A DNA stretch of 64,000 bases from Antiquaquibacter soli (GTDB lineage: Bacteria; Actinomycetota; Actinomycetes; Actinomycetales; Microbacteriaceae), in contig NZ_JAUQUB010000001.1 of assembly GCF_030580675.1 (NCBI RefSeq), positions 248,001 through 312,000 of the forward strand, given 5' to 3'. The translations under genes and the position numbers were made by a program. Below are positions 41,648 through 51,988 of the stretch, piece by piece (position 1 is the first letter of the stretch; every line of letters begins with the position of its first letter). The notes below the pieces were generated by a model. That model was given only the letters and a program-made list of their open reading frames with translations, was not told the DNA's origin and searched no databases.

Positions 41648-43552
41648 CTAGGCGTCCACGACGCGCTCGAGCAGGGCATCCGTCAGTTCCTGCCCGGCGG
41701 TGGGGTCGCCCGCGTGCACGGCTCGGTGCAGCAGCTCCTCCTCCGAACCGGCGAGGAAGGCCGTCAGCGGGCAGTCGGCGAGGGGCGGATGCTCCGGCCC
41801 GTTGCCGCTCGTGTGCGTCCAGTGGAACGCGAGTGCCCCCAGCGCGGTCGTGAGCACGCCCTCCCGGTACGGTGAGTCGAAGCCGCGGACCCAGTCGCGG
41901 ACGTGCTCCGGGGCCATCGGCGGGGCGAACAGGTAGCCCTGCCCGGAGCCCGCGCCCAGCACCGCTGAGACCTCGAGGCGCTCCATGTCCTCGATGCCCT
42001 CGACGACGACGCCGTAGCCGAAGTCCTCGCCGAGCTTCGTGATCGCGGCGAAGAGGGTGAGCACCTGGAGCGGCCGGCTGTGCACCTGGTCGAAGAATCG
42101 GCGGTCGATCTTGATGACGTCGAACGGGAGCTCGGTGATGCGCTTGAGGGTGGAGAAGCCCGAGCTCAGGTCGTCGAGGTGGATCTTGACGCCGAGCTGC
42201 ACGAGCTCGCTCACCGCCTGGTCGCTCGCGGCGAGGTCGATCTCCTGGGTCTCGAGCAGTTCCAGGCCGAGTCGGTGCGGCTCCATGCGGTGCCGCTGCA
42301 GGGCATCCCGAACCCACACGGCGCTGTCGGGGGTCGTGAGGAGCTCGGGCGGGATGTTGACGGACACGTTGAGAACGATCCCCTCGCGCTCCCACTGCGA
42401 CGCCCAGTCGAGCGCCTGGTCGAGTCCTTCGCGGAAGACTTGGAGGAGCTGGCCGCGGGAGAACGTGGGCAGGAACCGGTCGGGCGACTCGATCTCGCCG
42501 TCGGTGCGCTGCAGCCGCGCGAGCGCCTCGACCTGCCGCACCCGGCCCGAGTGCAGGTCGACGATCGGCTGCATGTACATCACGAGGTCGCCGGGCAGGG
42601 CTTCGGCGGCCACCGGGATGTCTTGCGGGCCGGCGGCCTCCCACCAGTGGGCGGAGCTCGGCGACTCCTTCGCACGGTAGAGGGCCGCGTCGGCGAGCCG
42701 GAGCAGGTCCCGGCTCGTCGACGCATCCTTGGGGAACAGCGCGACGCCGAGGCTCATGCCGACGTTCACCATCGCGCGCCCTTCGACCTCGATCGGCACC
42801 TCGACGGCGGTGTGCACCCCGGCGAGAATGCGCTGCAGGTCGTCGAGCGCGGTCGTCGCGGAGAGGTCGGAGAAGACGAGCACGAACTCGTCGCCGCCGA
42901 GCCGGGCGATGTAGTCCCCGCGGCGCAGGAGCTCGCGCATCCGCTTCGCGAACTCGACGAGCACGAGGTCGCCCGAGGCGTGCCCGTAGTCGTCGTTGAC
43001 GAGCTTGAAGTCGTCGAGGTCGATCATCGCGACGGCGACCGTCGTGCCGTCCTCGGCCGCCTCGGCGAGCTCGGCGCGCAAGTGGCGGCGCAGTCCCTCG
43101 CGGTTCGGCAGGCCCGTGAGCTGGTCGTGGCTCGCGTCGTGCGACGCCCGGTCGCGCTCCTCGACGATGTCGGTGACGTCGCGCTGCACGCTGACGTAGT
43201 GCGTCAGGATGCCCCGCTCGTCCTTCAGCGGGGTGATCGTCAACCGGTTCCAGAACGGGGAGCCGTCCTTGCGGTAGTTGAGGATCGTCCCCTGGTAGGC
43301 CTGCTGGTCGCGGAGGGCCTCGCGCATGCGCTGCAGCTCGCTCGGCGAGGTGCCCTCGCCCTGCAAGAACCGGCAGTTGCGGCCCAGCACCTCGGCGGGG
43401 TTGTAGCCGGTGATGGCCGTGAAGGCGTCGTTGGCGTAGATCGTGTCGCCGCGCGCGTCGGTGATGAGGGAGCCTTCGGAGACGCTCCGCAGCGCGAGCG
43501 CGAGGAGCGACTCGGGGACGGGCGGGGTGGCGGGGGTGCCGGCGTCGGTCAT
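41648..43552 (-). CDS. LOV-GGDEF-EAL blue-light-type c-di-GMP enzyme
   Basis: 634 residues. The N-terminal PAS domain (about 12-130) has the flavin-adduct motif GRNCRFLQG (Cys60), the signature of LOV photoreceptors. The GGDEF domain (about 143-300) has intact GGDEF (219-223) and an RxxD inhibitory site (R210-D213). The EAL domain (about 318-555) has EAL (342-344), NVSVN, ELLE, DDLSSGFSTLK, KIDRRFF, VVEGIED and GQGYLF, so both synthesis and hydrolysis of c-di-GMP look possible. About 75 extra residues follow the EAL domain. Its ATG overlaps the stop of the BcsA-like gene (ATGA), coupling light, c-di-GMP and a PilZ synthase. Confidence 0.93.
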   Translation of the reverse strand: MTDAGTPATPPVPESLLALALRSVSEGSLITDARGDTIYANDAFTAITGYNPAEVLGRNCRFLQGEGTSPSELQRMREALRDQQAYQGTILNYRKDGSPFWNRLTITPLKDERGILTHYVSVQRDVTDIVEERDRASHDASHDQLTGLPNREGLRRHLRAELAEAAEDGTTVAVAMIDLDDFKLVNDDYGHASGDLVLVEFAKRMRELLRRGDYIARLGGDEFVLVFSDLSATTALDDLQRILAGVHTAVEVPIEVEGRAMVNVGMSLGVALFPKDASTSRDLLRLADAALYRAKESPSSAHWWEAAGPQDIPVAAEALPGDLVMYMQPIVDLHSGRVRQVEALARLQRTDGEIESPDRFLPTFSRGQLLQVFREGLDQALDWASQWEREGIVLNVSVNIPPELLTTPDSAVWVRDALQRHRMEPHRLGLELLETQEIDLAASDQAVSELVQLGVKIHLDDLSSGFSTLKRITELPFDVIKIDRRFFDQVHSRPLQVLTLFAAITKLGEDFGYGVVVEGIEDMERLEVSAVLGAGSGQGYLFAPPMAPEHVRDWVRGFDSPYREGVLTTALGALAFHWTHTSGNGPEHPPLADCPLTAFLAGSEEELLHRAVHAGDPTAGQELTDALLERVVDA

Positions 43553-45825
43553 GAGGCCCGGGGCTCCTCGCGGTCGAACTGCAACCCGGCGACGAAGCGA
43601 CCGCGGCGGCGCTGCACCCAGCGCACCTGTGCCCGCGCCGTAGCCGAACCGCCGAGGGTGACGTCGTACGTCTCGCCCGACGCGAGAGGGCGGGGCGATC
43701 GGATGCGGGCTCCGCCGTAGCTGAGATCCTCCAGGTGAACGGTGATGGGCGTCGCGGCGATGCCCGGCGCCTGCAGCTGGGCGACGCCGCGGGCGGTGAC
43801 GCGCAGCTCCGACCGCAGGCTCGGGCTCACCCGCCGAGCGGCCCCCGTGAGGGTGCGGGCGGCGGCCGTCGCCATCCGCGCCCCCTCCTCGCGGTCGTGG
43901 CGCACCCAGTCGGGGGAGGCCGTGATGGCGGCCATCACGGCAATGGACTGCGCCGGGGTGAGGGAGCCGAAGGAAAGGCCGGCGAGGAGGGCATCCGTCG
44001 ACTCGCTCACCCAGCGCACCTCTGCCGGCACGGAGCCGATGCCCTCGATGTCGAGCTCGGCATGCTCGAGCAGGCGGCGCGTCGCGTCCGTCGTCGAGAA
44101 CGCGGTCGACCAGGGCAGCGCGATCCGCGCTCCCGAGAAGCTCAGGTCGAGCACCTGACCGCGCACGGGCGCTCCGTCCCACAGCCGCGCCGCGACGGGC
44201 AGGCTCACGTCGGTGCGCTCGGTGGCGCGCTGACGCGGTCGCTCGAGGCAGACGAGCACGGCCATCGTGAGACCGACGATGTTGTAGAGGGTCCAGAACG
44301 TCGAGATCACGAGCGAATTGATCGTGAACGACCCCGCGTTGAGGACGTAGGCGTTGAGGAGGCCGTAGACCGAGGCGGCGAGCAGCACGAGGTGGGGCAG
44401 CGCGAGCCCCCAGCGGAAGTTGAGCTTCTCGGTCGAGACGCCCTTCGGCGTCACCGCGAACCGCTTCGTCGAGAAGCCCACCCATTCGCCGATCACCGCG
44501 AGGGCGATCGTCGGCGACATGGCGATCTCGTAGATGTGCGTCCAGGTGAAGCTGCGCCGGCCCTGAGAGACGGCGTTCATGCTCACGAAGCTCGCGAGGA
44601 AGTAGGGCAGCCAGATCATCACGAGCGACGGCACGTCGGCGTGCACGACCGGGATGCCGAAGATCAGGTAGAGCAGCGGCGCGACGATGAAGACGAGCTT
44701 CGCGATGCCGAAGTGCCAGTAGATGATGCCGTCGGTGTACAGCCACTTCTGCATCGCGGTGAGCCCGCGGAGGGTGAGCGGGTTCCACTTGCGGGCGGTC
44801 TGGATGTTGCCGCGCGCCCACCTCGTGCGCTGCGTGAGCAGGTCGCCGAAGTTCTCGGGCGCGAGCCCCGCGGCGACGACGTCGGGAACGAAGCGGGTGC
44901 GCCACTTCTTGGCCTGCAGCAGCATCCCCGTCGCCATGTCCTCGGTGATGACGCCGGTCGCGAACCCGCCGATCGAGTCGAGCGCCGCGCGGCGGAACAC
45001 CGTGTTGCTGCCGACGTACATGACGGCGTTGAAGGGCTCCTTGCCCGGCTGGAGGGTGCGCATGAAGTAGTCCTGCTCGTTCGGCAGCATGTCGCCGGCG
45101 AAGAGGTTGTACTGGAACGCGTCCTCGTTGTGGAAGGCTTGCGGCGCCTGCACGAAGCCGACCTTCCGATCGGCGAAGTAGCCGACAGTCTTCTCCAGGA
45201 AGTCGGCCGTCGGGATCATGTCGGCGTCGAGCGTGACGATGAGCTCGCCCGTCGAGTGGGCCATCGCGTTGTTGAGGTTGCCCGCCTTCGCGTGCGAGTG
45301 GTCCTCGCGCTGCAGGTGCACGGCGCCGTAGCGCTCGGCGAGCTCCTTCACCGCGGGGCGGCTGCCGTCGTCGCACAGGTAGACCGTGACCGTGCCCGGG
45401 TAGCGCATCCCCATCGCCCCCGCGAGGGTCGGCTCGAGCACGGTGACCGACTCGCTATAGGTGGCGATGTAGACGTCGACACTCGGGATGCTCGACAGTG
45501 CGTCGAGCGTCGGTCGCCGCCGCTCCGACCGCTGCCACCCGATGACGGTCGAGGCGGCGAGCTGCACGAGCCCCACGATTTCGGCGACGACGAGCACGAT
45601 GCCGGCGATGCGACCGGCCAGGTTGTCCTCGGGGATGGTGAACGCCACGCGCCACGTGATGTACACCAGCGCGCTCCCCAGTGAGACCGCGAGCGCCGGG
45701 CGTCGGATGGATCCCGGTCGCCTCCGACCGACCACCCACAGCACAGCGAGAACTGCGACGACGACCCCCGCGTAGACGCCCGACCACGGCCAGAAGACCG
45801 GGTCCGTCCAGACGATCGGCTCCAT
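43549..45825 (-). CDS. bcsA: Cellulose synthase-like glycosyltransferase with two PilZ-like domains
   Basis: 758-residue processive family 2 glycosyltransferase. Helices, then catalytic motifs DDG (152-154), DAD (200-202), TED (294-296) and QRTRW (332-336); the BcsA gating-loop motif FAVTPKG occurs after the helical bundle. The C-terminus has RPRQR and DLSFSG, the RxxxR and DxSxxG c-di-GMP ligands of PilZ, followed by a second PilZ-like unit with DLSYGG. I infer a c-di-GMP-activated beta-glucan or related polysaccharide synthase. No bcsB, bcsC or cellulase gene is adjacent. Start at ATG 45825; the longer in-frame reading has no support. Confidence 0.88.
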   Translation of the reverse strand: MEPIVWTDPVFWPWSGVYAGVVVAVLAVLWVVGRRRPGSIRRPALAVSLGSALVYITWRVAFTIPEDNLAGRIAGIVLVVAEIVGLVQLAASTVIGWQRSERRRPTLDALSSIPSVDVYIATYSESVTVLEPTLAGAMGMRYPGTVTVYLCDDGSRPAVKELAERYGAVHLQREDHSHAKAGNLNNAMAHSTGELIVTLDADMIPTADFLEKTVGYFADRKVGFVQAPQAFHNEDAFQYNLFAGDMLPNEQDYFMRTLQPGKEPFNAVMYVGSNTVFRRAALDSIGGFATGVITEDMATGMLLQAKKWRTRFVPDVVAAGLAPENFGDLLTQRTRWARGNIQTARKWNPLTLRGLTAMQKWLYTDGIIYWHFGIAKLVFIVAPLLYLIFGIPVVHADVPSLVMIWLPYFLASFVSMNAVSQGRRSFTWTHIYEIAMSPTIALAVIGEWVGFSTKRFAVTPKGVSTEKLNFRWGLALPHLVLLAASVYGLLNAYVLNAGSFTINSLVISTFWTLYNIVGLTMAVLVCLERPRQRATERTDVSLPVAARLWDGAPVRGQVLDLSFSGARIALPWSTAFSTTDATRRLLEHAELDIEGIGSVPAEVRWVSESTDALLAGLSFGSLTPAQSIAVMAAITASPDWVRHDREEGARMATAAARTLTGAARRVSPSLRSELRVTARGVAQLQAPGIAATPITVHLEDLSYGGARIRSPRPLASGETYDVTLGGSATARAQVRWVQRRRGRFVAGLQFDREEPRAS

Positions 45826-45916
45826 CAGCGAACCACCCCCCACAGCGCCTCCCCCGGCACCGTGGGGCCATGGTACTCCCGGCCGCTCGCGTCGCGCCCC
45901 CACCTAAGCTGGGGGC

Positions 45917-46714
45917 ATGGCTCACGACCTCCTCGATCTCGCCCGAACCGTCGCGCTCGAGGCGGGAGCCCTCGCGGCGCGGCGCCGATCGGAGGGCGTC
46001 GAGGTCGCCGCGAGCAAGTCCACCGCGGTCGACATCGTCACTGAGGCGGACCGCGAGACGGAGGCGCTCATCCGCGGGATGCTCGCCGACGCCCGCCCCG
46101 ATGACGGCTTCTACGGCGAGGAGAGCGGCGCGGATAAAGGCTCGAGCGGCCTCACCTGGCTCGTCGACCCGATCGACGGCACCGTCAACTTCCTCTACGG
46201 ACTGCCGCACTACGCGGTGAGCATCGCGGTCGTCGAGGGCGACCCCGACCCGCTCACCTGGCGGGGCGTCGCGGGCTGCGTCTACAACCCCGCCTCCGGC
46301 GAGCTGTTCACCGGCCTCGCCGGGCAGGGCGCGTGGCTCGGCTCGGAGCGACTGCAGGTCGCGCCGCCCGTCGAGCTCGCGCAGTCGCTCGTCTACACCG
46401 GCTTCGCGTACGCCGCAGAGACGCGCGCCCACCAGGGGGAGGTCGTCGCTCGGCTCCTGCCGCTCGTGCGCGACATCCGGCGCCTCGGCACCGCGAGCCT
46501 CGACCTGTGCTTCGTCGCCGCCGGTCGCGCGAACGCCTACTTCGAGCGCACCCTCAGCCCGTGGGACCACGCCGCCGGAGCGATCGTCGCCCGCGAAGCC
46601 GGAGCGGTCGTCAAGGGACTCGGGGATGCCGCGCCCAGCCGCGACTTCATCCTCGCCGCCCACCCCGCGCTCGCCGCCGAGCTCGAACCCCTCCTCGTTC
46701 GATTGGGCGTCTGA
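45917..46714 (+). CDS. Inositol monophosphatase-family protein
   Basis: 265-residue Mg-dependent, Li-sensitive-type phosphatase. Motifs: GEESG near residue 68, WLVDPIDGTVNFLYG near 83 with the metal-binding Asp pair, and SPWDHAAGAIVAREAGA near 216. Substrates may be inositol phosphate, histidinol phosphate or NADP; not distinguishable here. TAAGCT ends six bases before the ATG at 45917. Confidence 0.93.
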   Translation: MAHDLLDLARTVALEAGALAARRRSEGVEVAASKSTAVDIVTEADRETEALIRGMLADARPDDGFYGEESGADKGSSGLTWLVDPIDGTVNFLYGLPHYAVSIAVVEGDPDPLTWRGVAGCVYNPASGELFTGLAGQGAWLGSERLQVAPPVELAQSLVYTGFAYAAETRAHQGEVVARLLPLVRDIRRLGTASLDLCFVAAGRANAYFERTLSPWDHAAGAIVAREAGAVVKGLGDAAPSRDFILAAHPALAAELEPLLVRLGV

Positions 46715-46860
46715 GCCCCGCGCTGCGGCTTGGCGAGTCGCGGGCAGGCGGGTTACCCTTTACCTATCCGTTATCTGCGCGTCGCTTACCCGATCGCTCG
46801 ATACGCCCCGAAGACTCAGGCCCGTGGCTCCGCCGCGCGGCTGCTCTAGAGGAGAACCCC

Positions 46861-47757
46861 ATGTCAGTGCGCGAGCATGACGTGGTCGACGACGCCCCCC
46901 TGCTCCCCACCGGTGCCCCGCCGCTCAGCCGGCGTCAGGCGCGGGAGCTCGAGGAGGCGTCGCGCGCGCGGATGCCCCGCCGCTCCGTCGAGCGCCGCGA
47001 GCGGGCATCCCGCCGCCCCGCCGGCCGGCCGGTGCAAGCTCGCGCCCTGACGGCACCGCACGCCCCGCAGAGCGCCCCGCGCAAGCTCCTCTCCGTCGGG
47101 GCACTGTTCGGGGCGGGCATCCTGCTCATCGGCATGTCGGTGCCGGCGAACGCATTCATGGGGGAGGCCACCGCGCTCGCCCCCGCGGTGTCGACGACGA
47201 AGGCCCCCGGGCAGGAGCTCGAGGTGTCCGCCGAGGCCCTGTCGGCCGCTCCCGTGCGAGACGGGTTCGAGGTCATGTCGTACGCGCAGCAGCTGCAGCT
47301 CAAGTACGCGAACTCCGCCCCGGCGTACACGGCGACGTTCGGCGCGATCCGCTGGCCGTTCCCCTACGCGGTGACGATCACCGACCGATTCGGCCCCCGG
47401 CCCATCGAGGTCTCCGGCTCCCCGTTCCACAACGGCATCGACTTCACTCCCGGCGAGGGCACGCCGATCTACGCGATCGCCGACGGCGTCGTCACCGCCC
47501 ACGCCGAGGACCAGTGGGGCTTCGGCAACCACGTCATCATCCAGCACAACATCCCCGGTCAGAACGTCGAGACGCTCTACGCCCACATGCAGTACGGCAC
47601 GAGCCCGCTCGTCGTCGGCCAGGAGATCAAGGTCGGCGACTTCATCGGCCTCGTCGGTGACACCGGCAACTCCTACGGAGCCCACCTGCACTTCGAGGTG
47701 CACATCGACAAGGTGCCCGTCGACCCCTTCGCCTGGCTGACGGCCAACGCCGTCTAG
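46861..47757 (+). CDS. M23 (lysostaphin-type) metallopeptidase, first of a tandem pair
   Basis: 298 residues. A charged cytoplasmic N-terminus of about 70 residues, a signal helix (LLSVGALFGAGILLIGMSVP, cleavage near ANA) and a C-terminal peptidase domain with zinc ligands in FHNGIDFTPG (HxxxD) and HLHFEV (HxH). It should cut peptide cross-links of the cell wall. GAGGAG seven bases before the ATG is a good ribosome binding site. TACCCT at 46754 may be the -10 of a leadered transcript. A close paralogue follows at 47802. Confidence 0.92.
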   Translation: MSVREHDVVDDAPLLPTGAPPLSRRQARELEEASRARMPRRSVERRERASRRPAGRPVQARALTAPHAPQSAPRKLLSVGALFGAGILLIGMSVPANAFMGEATALAPAVSTTKAPGQELEVSAEALSAAPVRDGFEVMSYAQQLQLKYANSAPAYTATFGAIRWPFPYAVTITDRFGPRPIEVSGSPFHNGIDFTPGEGTPIYAIADGVVTAHAEDQWGFGNHVIIQHNIPGQNVETLYAHMQYGTSPLVVGQEIKVGDFIGLVGDTGNSYGAHLHFEVHIDKVPVDPFAWLTANAV

Positions 47758-47801
47758 TCCACCGCCGTGGCGGCTCGCCGGGTGCCGGGTTACCCTGGAC
47801 C

Positions 47802-48584
47802 GTGGTCGACGACGCGAATCCCCTGAGCCGGCGCCGGGCGCGCGAGCTGCTCGCGGTCACCCACGAGCGGCGGGATGCTGTCATCCAGGTAACCCGGATG
47901 CGGTCGCGGAAGCTGCTCTCGATCGGCGCCCTCGTCGGCGCCGCCGCCCTCCTCATCGGCACGTCCGTGCCGGCGAGCGCGTTCCGCAACCCGTCGACGG
48001 GGCTCGCGCCCGAGTTCACCGCGACCCCCGCGGATGCGCAAGCGCTCGAGGTCTCGTCCGACGCGGTCGCCGCCGCTCCCGTGCGCGACGGCTTCGAGGT
48101 GCTGTCGTACGCGGAGCAGCTGCGGCAGCTCTACGCGAGCGCCCCCTCCACGTTCACGGCGACGAGCGGGCCGATCCGTTGGCCCTTCCCGTACACGGTC
48201 GTGATGACCGACCGCTTCGGCCCGCGCCCGGAAGGGTCATCCGGGTCGGCGTTCCACAACGGCCTCGACTTCACGCCCGGCGGTGGCACGCCCATCTACG
48301 CGATCGCGGACGGCGTCGTCTCGCTGCAGGTCGAGGATCAGGGCGGCTTCGGCAACCACGTCATCATCCAGCACCAGATCCCGGGGCAGAACGTCGCGAG
48401 CCTCTACGCGCACATGCAGTACGGCACGAGCCCGCTGCGCACCGGCGACACCGTGCGCGTCGGCGACTTCATCGGACTCGTCGGCAACACAGGCGACTCG
48501 TACGGCAACCACCTGCACTTCGAGATCCGCATCGACGGCGTGCCCGTCGACCCGTTCGCGTGGCTCAGCGCGAACGCGGTGTAG
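47802..48584 (+). CDS. M23 (lysostaphin-type) metallopeptidase, second of a tandem pair
   Basis: 260-residue paralogue of the preceding gene: the peptidase domains agree almost residue for residue (RWPFPYTVVMTDRFGPRP, FHNGLDFTPGGGTPIYAIAD, HLHFEI), while the N-terminal cytoplasmic part is about 40 residues shorter. Zinc ligands are intact. The GTG at 47802 has no Shine-Dalgarno, but GGGTTACCCT ends five bases upstream; the same 10 bases occur before the first gene, where a leader follows. Promoter duplication with loss of the leader is likely. The stop abuts that of the convergent glucosidase with no gap. Confidence 0.92.
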   Translation: MVDDANPLSRRRARELLAVTHERRDAVIQVTRMRSRKLLSIGALVGAAALLIGTSVPASAFRNPSTGLAPEFTATPADAQALEVSSDAVAAAPVRDGFEVLSYAEQLRQLYASAPSTFTATSGPIRWPFPYTVVMTDRFGPRPEGSSGSAFHNGLDFTPGGGTPIYAIADGVVSLQVEDQGGFGNHVIIQHQIPGQNVASLYAHMQYGTSPLRTGDTVRVGDFIGLVGNTGDSYGNHLHFEIRIDGVPVDPFAWLSANAV

Positions 48585-50357
<1,773 letters not shown>

Positions 50358-50363
50358 CCCCAC

Positions 50364-50401
50364 ACGATACGGTATTTCGCCTGTGCTGCAAGCGCTTGCA
50401 G
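50364..50401 (-). promoter_or_regulatory. LacI-type operator and promoter of the alpha-glucosidase gene
   Basis: The perfect 16-bp palindrome CTGCAAGCGCTTGCAG (50386-50401) has the central CG and TGCAAGCGCTTGCA core typical of LacI-family operators. On the minus strand it contains TTGCAG, a -35 candidate, followed 16 bases later by TATCGT (50369-50364) as -10 and then, six bases on, the ATG. Repressor binding would block the -35. Confidence 0.75.
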
Positions 50402-50520
50402 TTCTCGAGCGGGCGAAGGTTCACGAGCCGGTAACACGTGTCGCTCGGGCGGGGTTCGGGGGATGCCCGTGCGGGTGCTAGTCTCTTACGGTGCCAAATC
50501 GGCCTGATGCCGTGCTGCGC

Positions 50521-50592
<72 letters not shown>

Positions 50593-50621
50593 CGAACATC
50601 CGGCTCCACCCGGATGCTCGT

Positions 50622-50695
50622 GGCTGAGTAGCTCAGTTGGTGAGAGCGCACGACTCATAATCGTGAGGTCGCGGGTTCGAGTCCCGCCTCAGCTA
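50622..50695 (+). tRNA. tRNA-Met (CAT, elongator-type)
   Basis: 74-base cloverleaf: acceptor GGCTGAG/CTCAGCT (closing G-T pair), D-arm GCTCAGTTGGTGAGAGC, anticodon stem CACGA/TCGTG with CAT, T-arm GCGGG/CCCGC. The anticodon stem lacks the three G-C pairs of initiator tRNA, so elongator; a CAT-reading tRNA-Ile cannot be excluded. CCA is not encoded. The segment from the T-loop to the 3' end is repeated at 50823. Confidence 0.93.
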
Positions 50696-50733
50696 CGAAA
50701 AACGCGCTCCGCATTCGCGGGGCGCTTTTTTCG
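50696..50733 (+). terminator. tRNA-Thr/Met operon terminator
   Basis: CGAAAAACGCGCTCCGC (50696-50712) pairs with GCGGGGCGCTTTTTTCG (50717-50733) with one mismatch and one G-T pair. A run of six T in the right arm makes it a classical intrinsic terminator, rare in this window. Confidence 0.9.
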
Positions 50734-50822
50734 TATCTGTGGCTCGGACCTCGACCCGCTGGGCCCACGCGGGCAGTCCGATGCGCCGCGTTCAGCGGCG
50801 GATCGGCGGCCGTCGCGGGGCG

Positions 50823-50843
50823 TCGAGTCCCGCCTCGGCTACG
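50823..50843 (+). repeat. Copied 3' end of tRNA-Met
   Basis: TCGAGTCCCGCCTCGGCTAC and one further base repeat the tRNA-Met segment 50677-50697 with one mismatch (20 of 21). The copy starts at the same T-loop position as the tRNA-Tyr copy and is likewise preceded by GGGGCG. No terminator copy accompanies it. Confidence 0.75.
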
Positions 50844-50881
50844 GGATGCGCCGCGCCGCGTCGTCCTCTCCCGTCGACCGC

Positions 50882-51754
50882 TCACCGCGTCCCGGTCACC
50901 GAGTCCACCGCGACCTCCGCGATGCGGTCTTCCATGTCCTCCTCGTGACCAGTGACGGTGACGACGGCGTCTTCGACCACGATGACGAACTGGCCGTACC
51001 GTCCCTCGAGTCGCCATGCGTCCTCGCCGGGACCGCCCCAGGTGGCCAGGCCGTAGCGGTCCATCGGGGCGGGTCGCCCGGTCTCGACCCAGTCCCCGTG
51101 CATCCTGTCGATCCACGCCGCGGGGACGATCGACGTGCCGTTGCACCGGCCGCGGTCAAGCAGCAGGTCGCCGATCCTTGCGACTTCCTTCGTGCGGAGC
51201 TCCAACCCGGTTCCGCCAACGATCCACCCGAGAGGGCAGCGGTGCCACTGCGGGTTTTCGATCCCCAGAGGTTCGAAGAGCCGGGGCATCAAGTAGTCCC
51301 GAACATCCCCGACGAATGTCGCAAGCATCCGCATGGCGACGTAGGTGCTGGCATCCGAGTACTGGAACACCCTCCCGCGGGAGGGTCGGCGGAGCATTTC
51401 AGCTGCGAGGTCGGGCCACGGCACGGGCTCGTCCCCAAACCATAGGAAGTCGATCCCGCTTGTCATCGTCAGCAGCCGGCGCAGGGTCACGTCGCCGACG
51501 CCCGGACCGAGCTCGAACTCGGGGAACGTCTCCGCGATTGTGGTCTCGAGAGTGATGGGGTACTCCTCGGTGGCCAGGCCGACTGCAAGCGCGCAGACTC
51601 CCTTCGACAGCGAGAAGAGATTCTCGCGGTCATCGCTGCGCCATCGGTGCCCTGCGCGCGAGGTGCCGATCCGGATCTCGACGCCGTACACGCCGAGCTG
51701 CTCTCGGTCGACCGCGGCGGCGAACGCACGCAGCGCCTCCTGTGCTCGCGTCAT
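50882..51754 (-). CDS. Serine beta-lactamase-like hydrolase
   Basis: 290-residue serine hydrolase of the class C beta-lactamase/esterase fold. Catalytic SxxK is SLSK in NLFSLSKGVCAL (near residue 48), and the second motif YSD in VFQYSDASTYVA (near 131). No signal peptide is seen, so it is probably cytoplasmic and an esterase or peptidase rather than a resistance enzyme. I chose the ATG at 51754 with an AGGA site; an upstream in-frame start at 51829 adds 25 less typical residues. A palindrome element lies about 140 bases upstream. Confidence 0.85.
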   Translation of the reverse strand: MTRAQEALRAFAAAVDREQLGVYGVEIRIGTSRAGHRWRSDDRENLFSLSKGVCALAVGLATEEYPITLETTIAETFPEFELGPGVGDVTLRRLLTMTSGIDFLWFGDEPVPWPDLAAEMLRRPSRGRVFQYSDASTYVAMRMLATFVGDVRDYLMPRLFEPLGIENPQWHRCPLGWIVGGTGLELRTKEVARIGDLLLDRGRCNGTSIVPAAWIDRMHGDWVETGRPAPMDRYGLATWGGPGEDAWRLEGRYGQFVIVVEDAVVTVTGHEEDMEDRIAEVAVDSVTGTR

Positions 51755-51895
51755 GTTCCTATCATCCAAGATCGTCGGGCGTACGTGCGCGTGATCTCTG
51801 GTCACCTCGATGAAGCCGCCGATACCCATCAGGCTGGAGTTCGGGCGGACAGCTCACGATCGGGAGGTCGCGGGGGACCGCCTCGCGCCGCACCA

Positions 51896-51956
51896 ACTCA
51901 GGATGAACCGGGGATCGGGCTGCCCCGCGGCCCCCAACCGCGTGCTCATCCTGAGT
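51896..51956. repeat. Nested palindrome E3 (61 bp)
   Basis: Outer arms ACTCAGGATGA (51896-51906) and TCATCCTGAGT (51946-51956) are perfect over 11 bp. The 39-base interior contains CGGGG/CCCCG. It lies 33 bases past the stop of the minus-strand marR gene, so it may serve as its terminator. The architecture resembles E1 and E2, although the arm sequences differ. Confidence 0.6.
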
Positions 51957-51988
51957 GCGTGCGACGAACGACGAGGAGGTAACGAGGG

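Noticed and set aside
46750-47796. GGGTTACCC as an MtrA-type binding site upstream of both M23 genes
   Set aside because: The match to any MtrA consensus I know is loose, and in the second gene the word overlaps the likely -10; kept only as a shared promoter word.
50882-51754. Beta-lactam resistance gene
   Set aside because: The SLSK and YSD motifs fit the broad serine hydrolase family, but there is no signal peptide and no resistance context.
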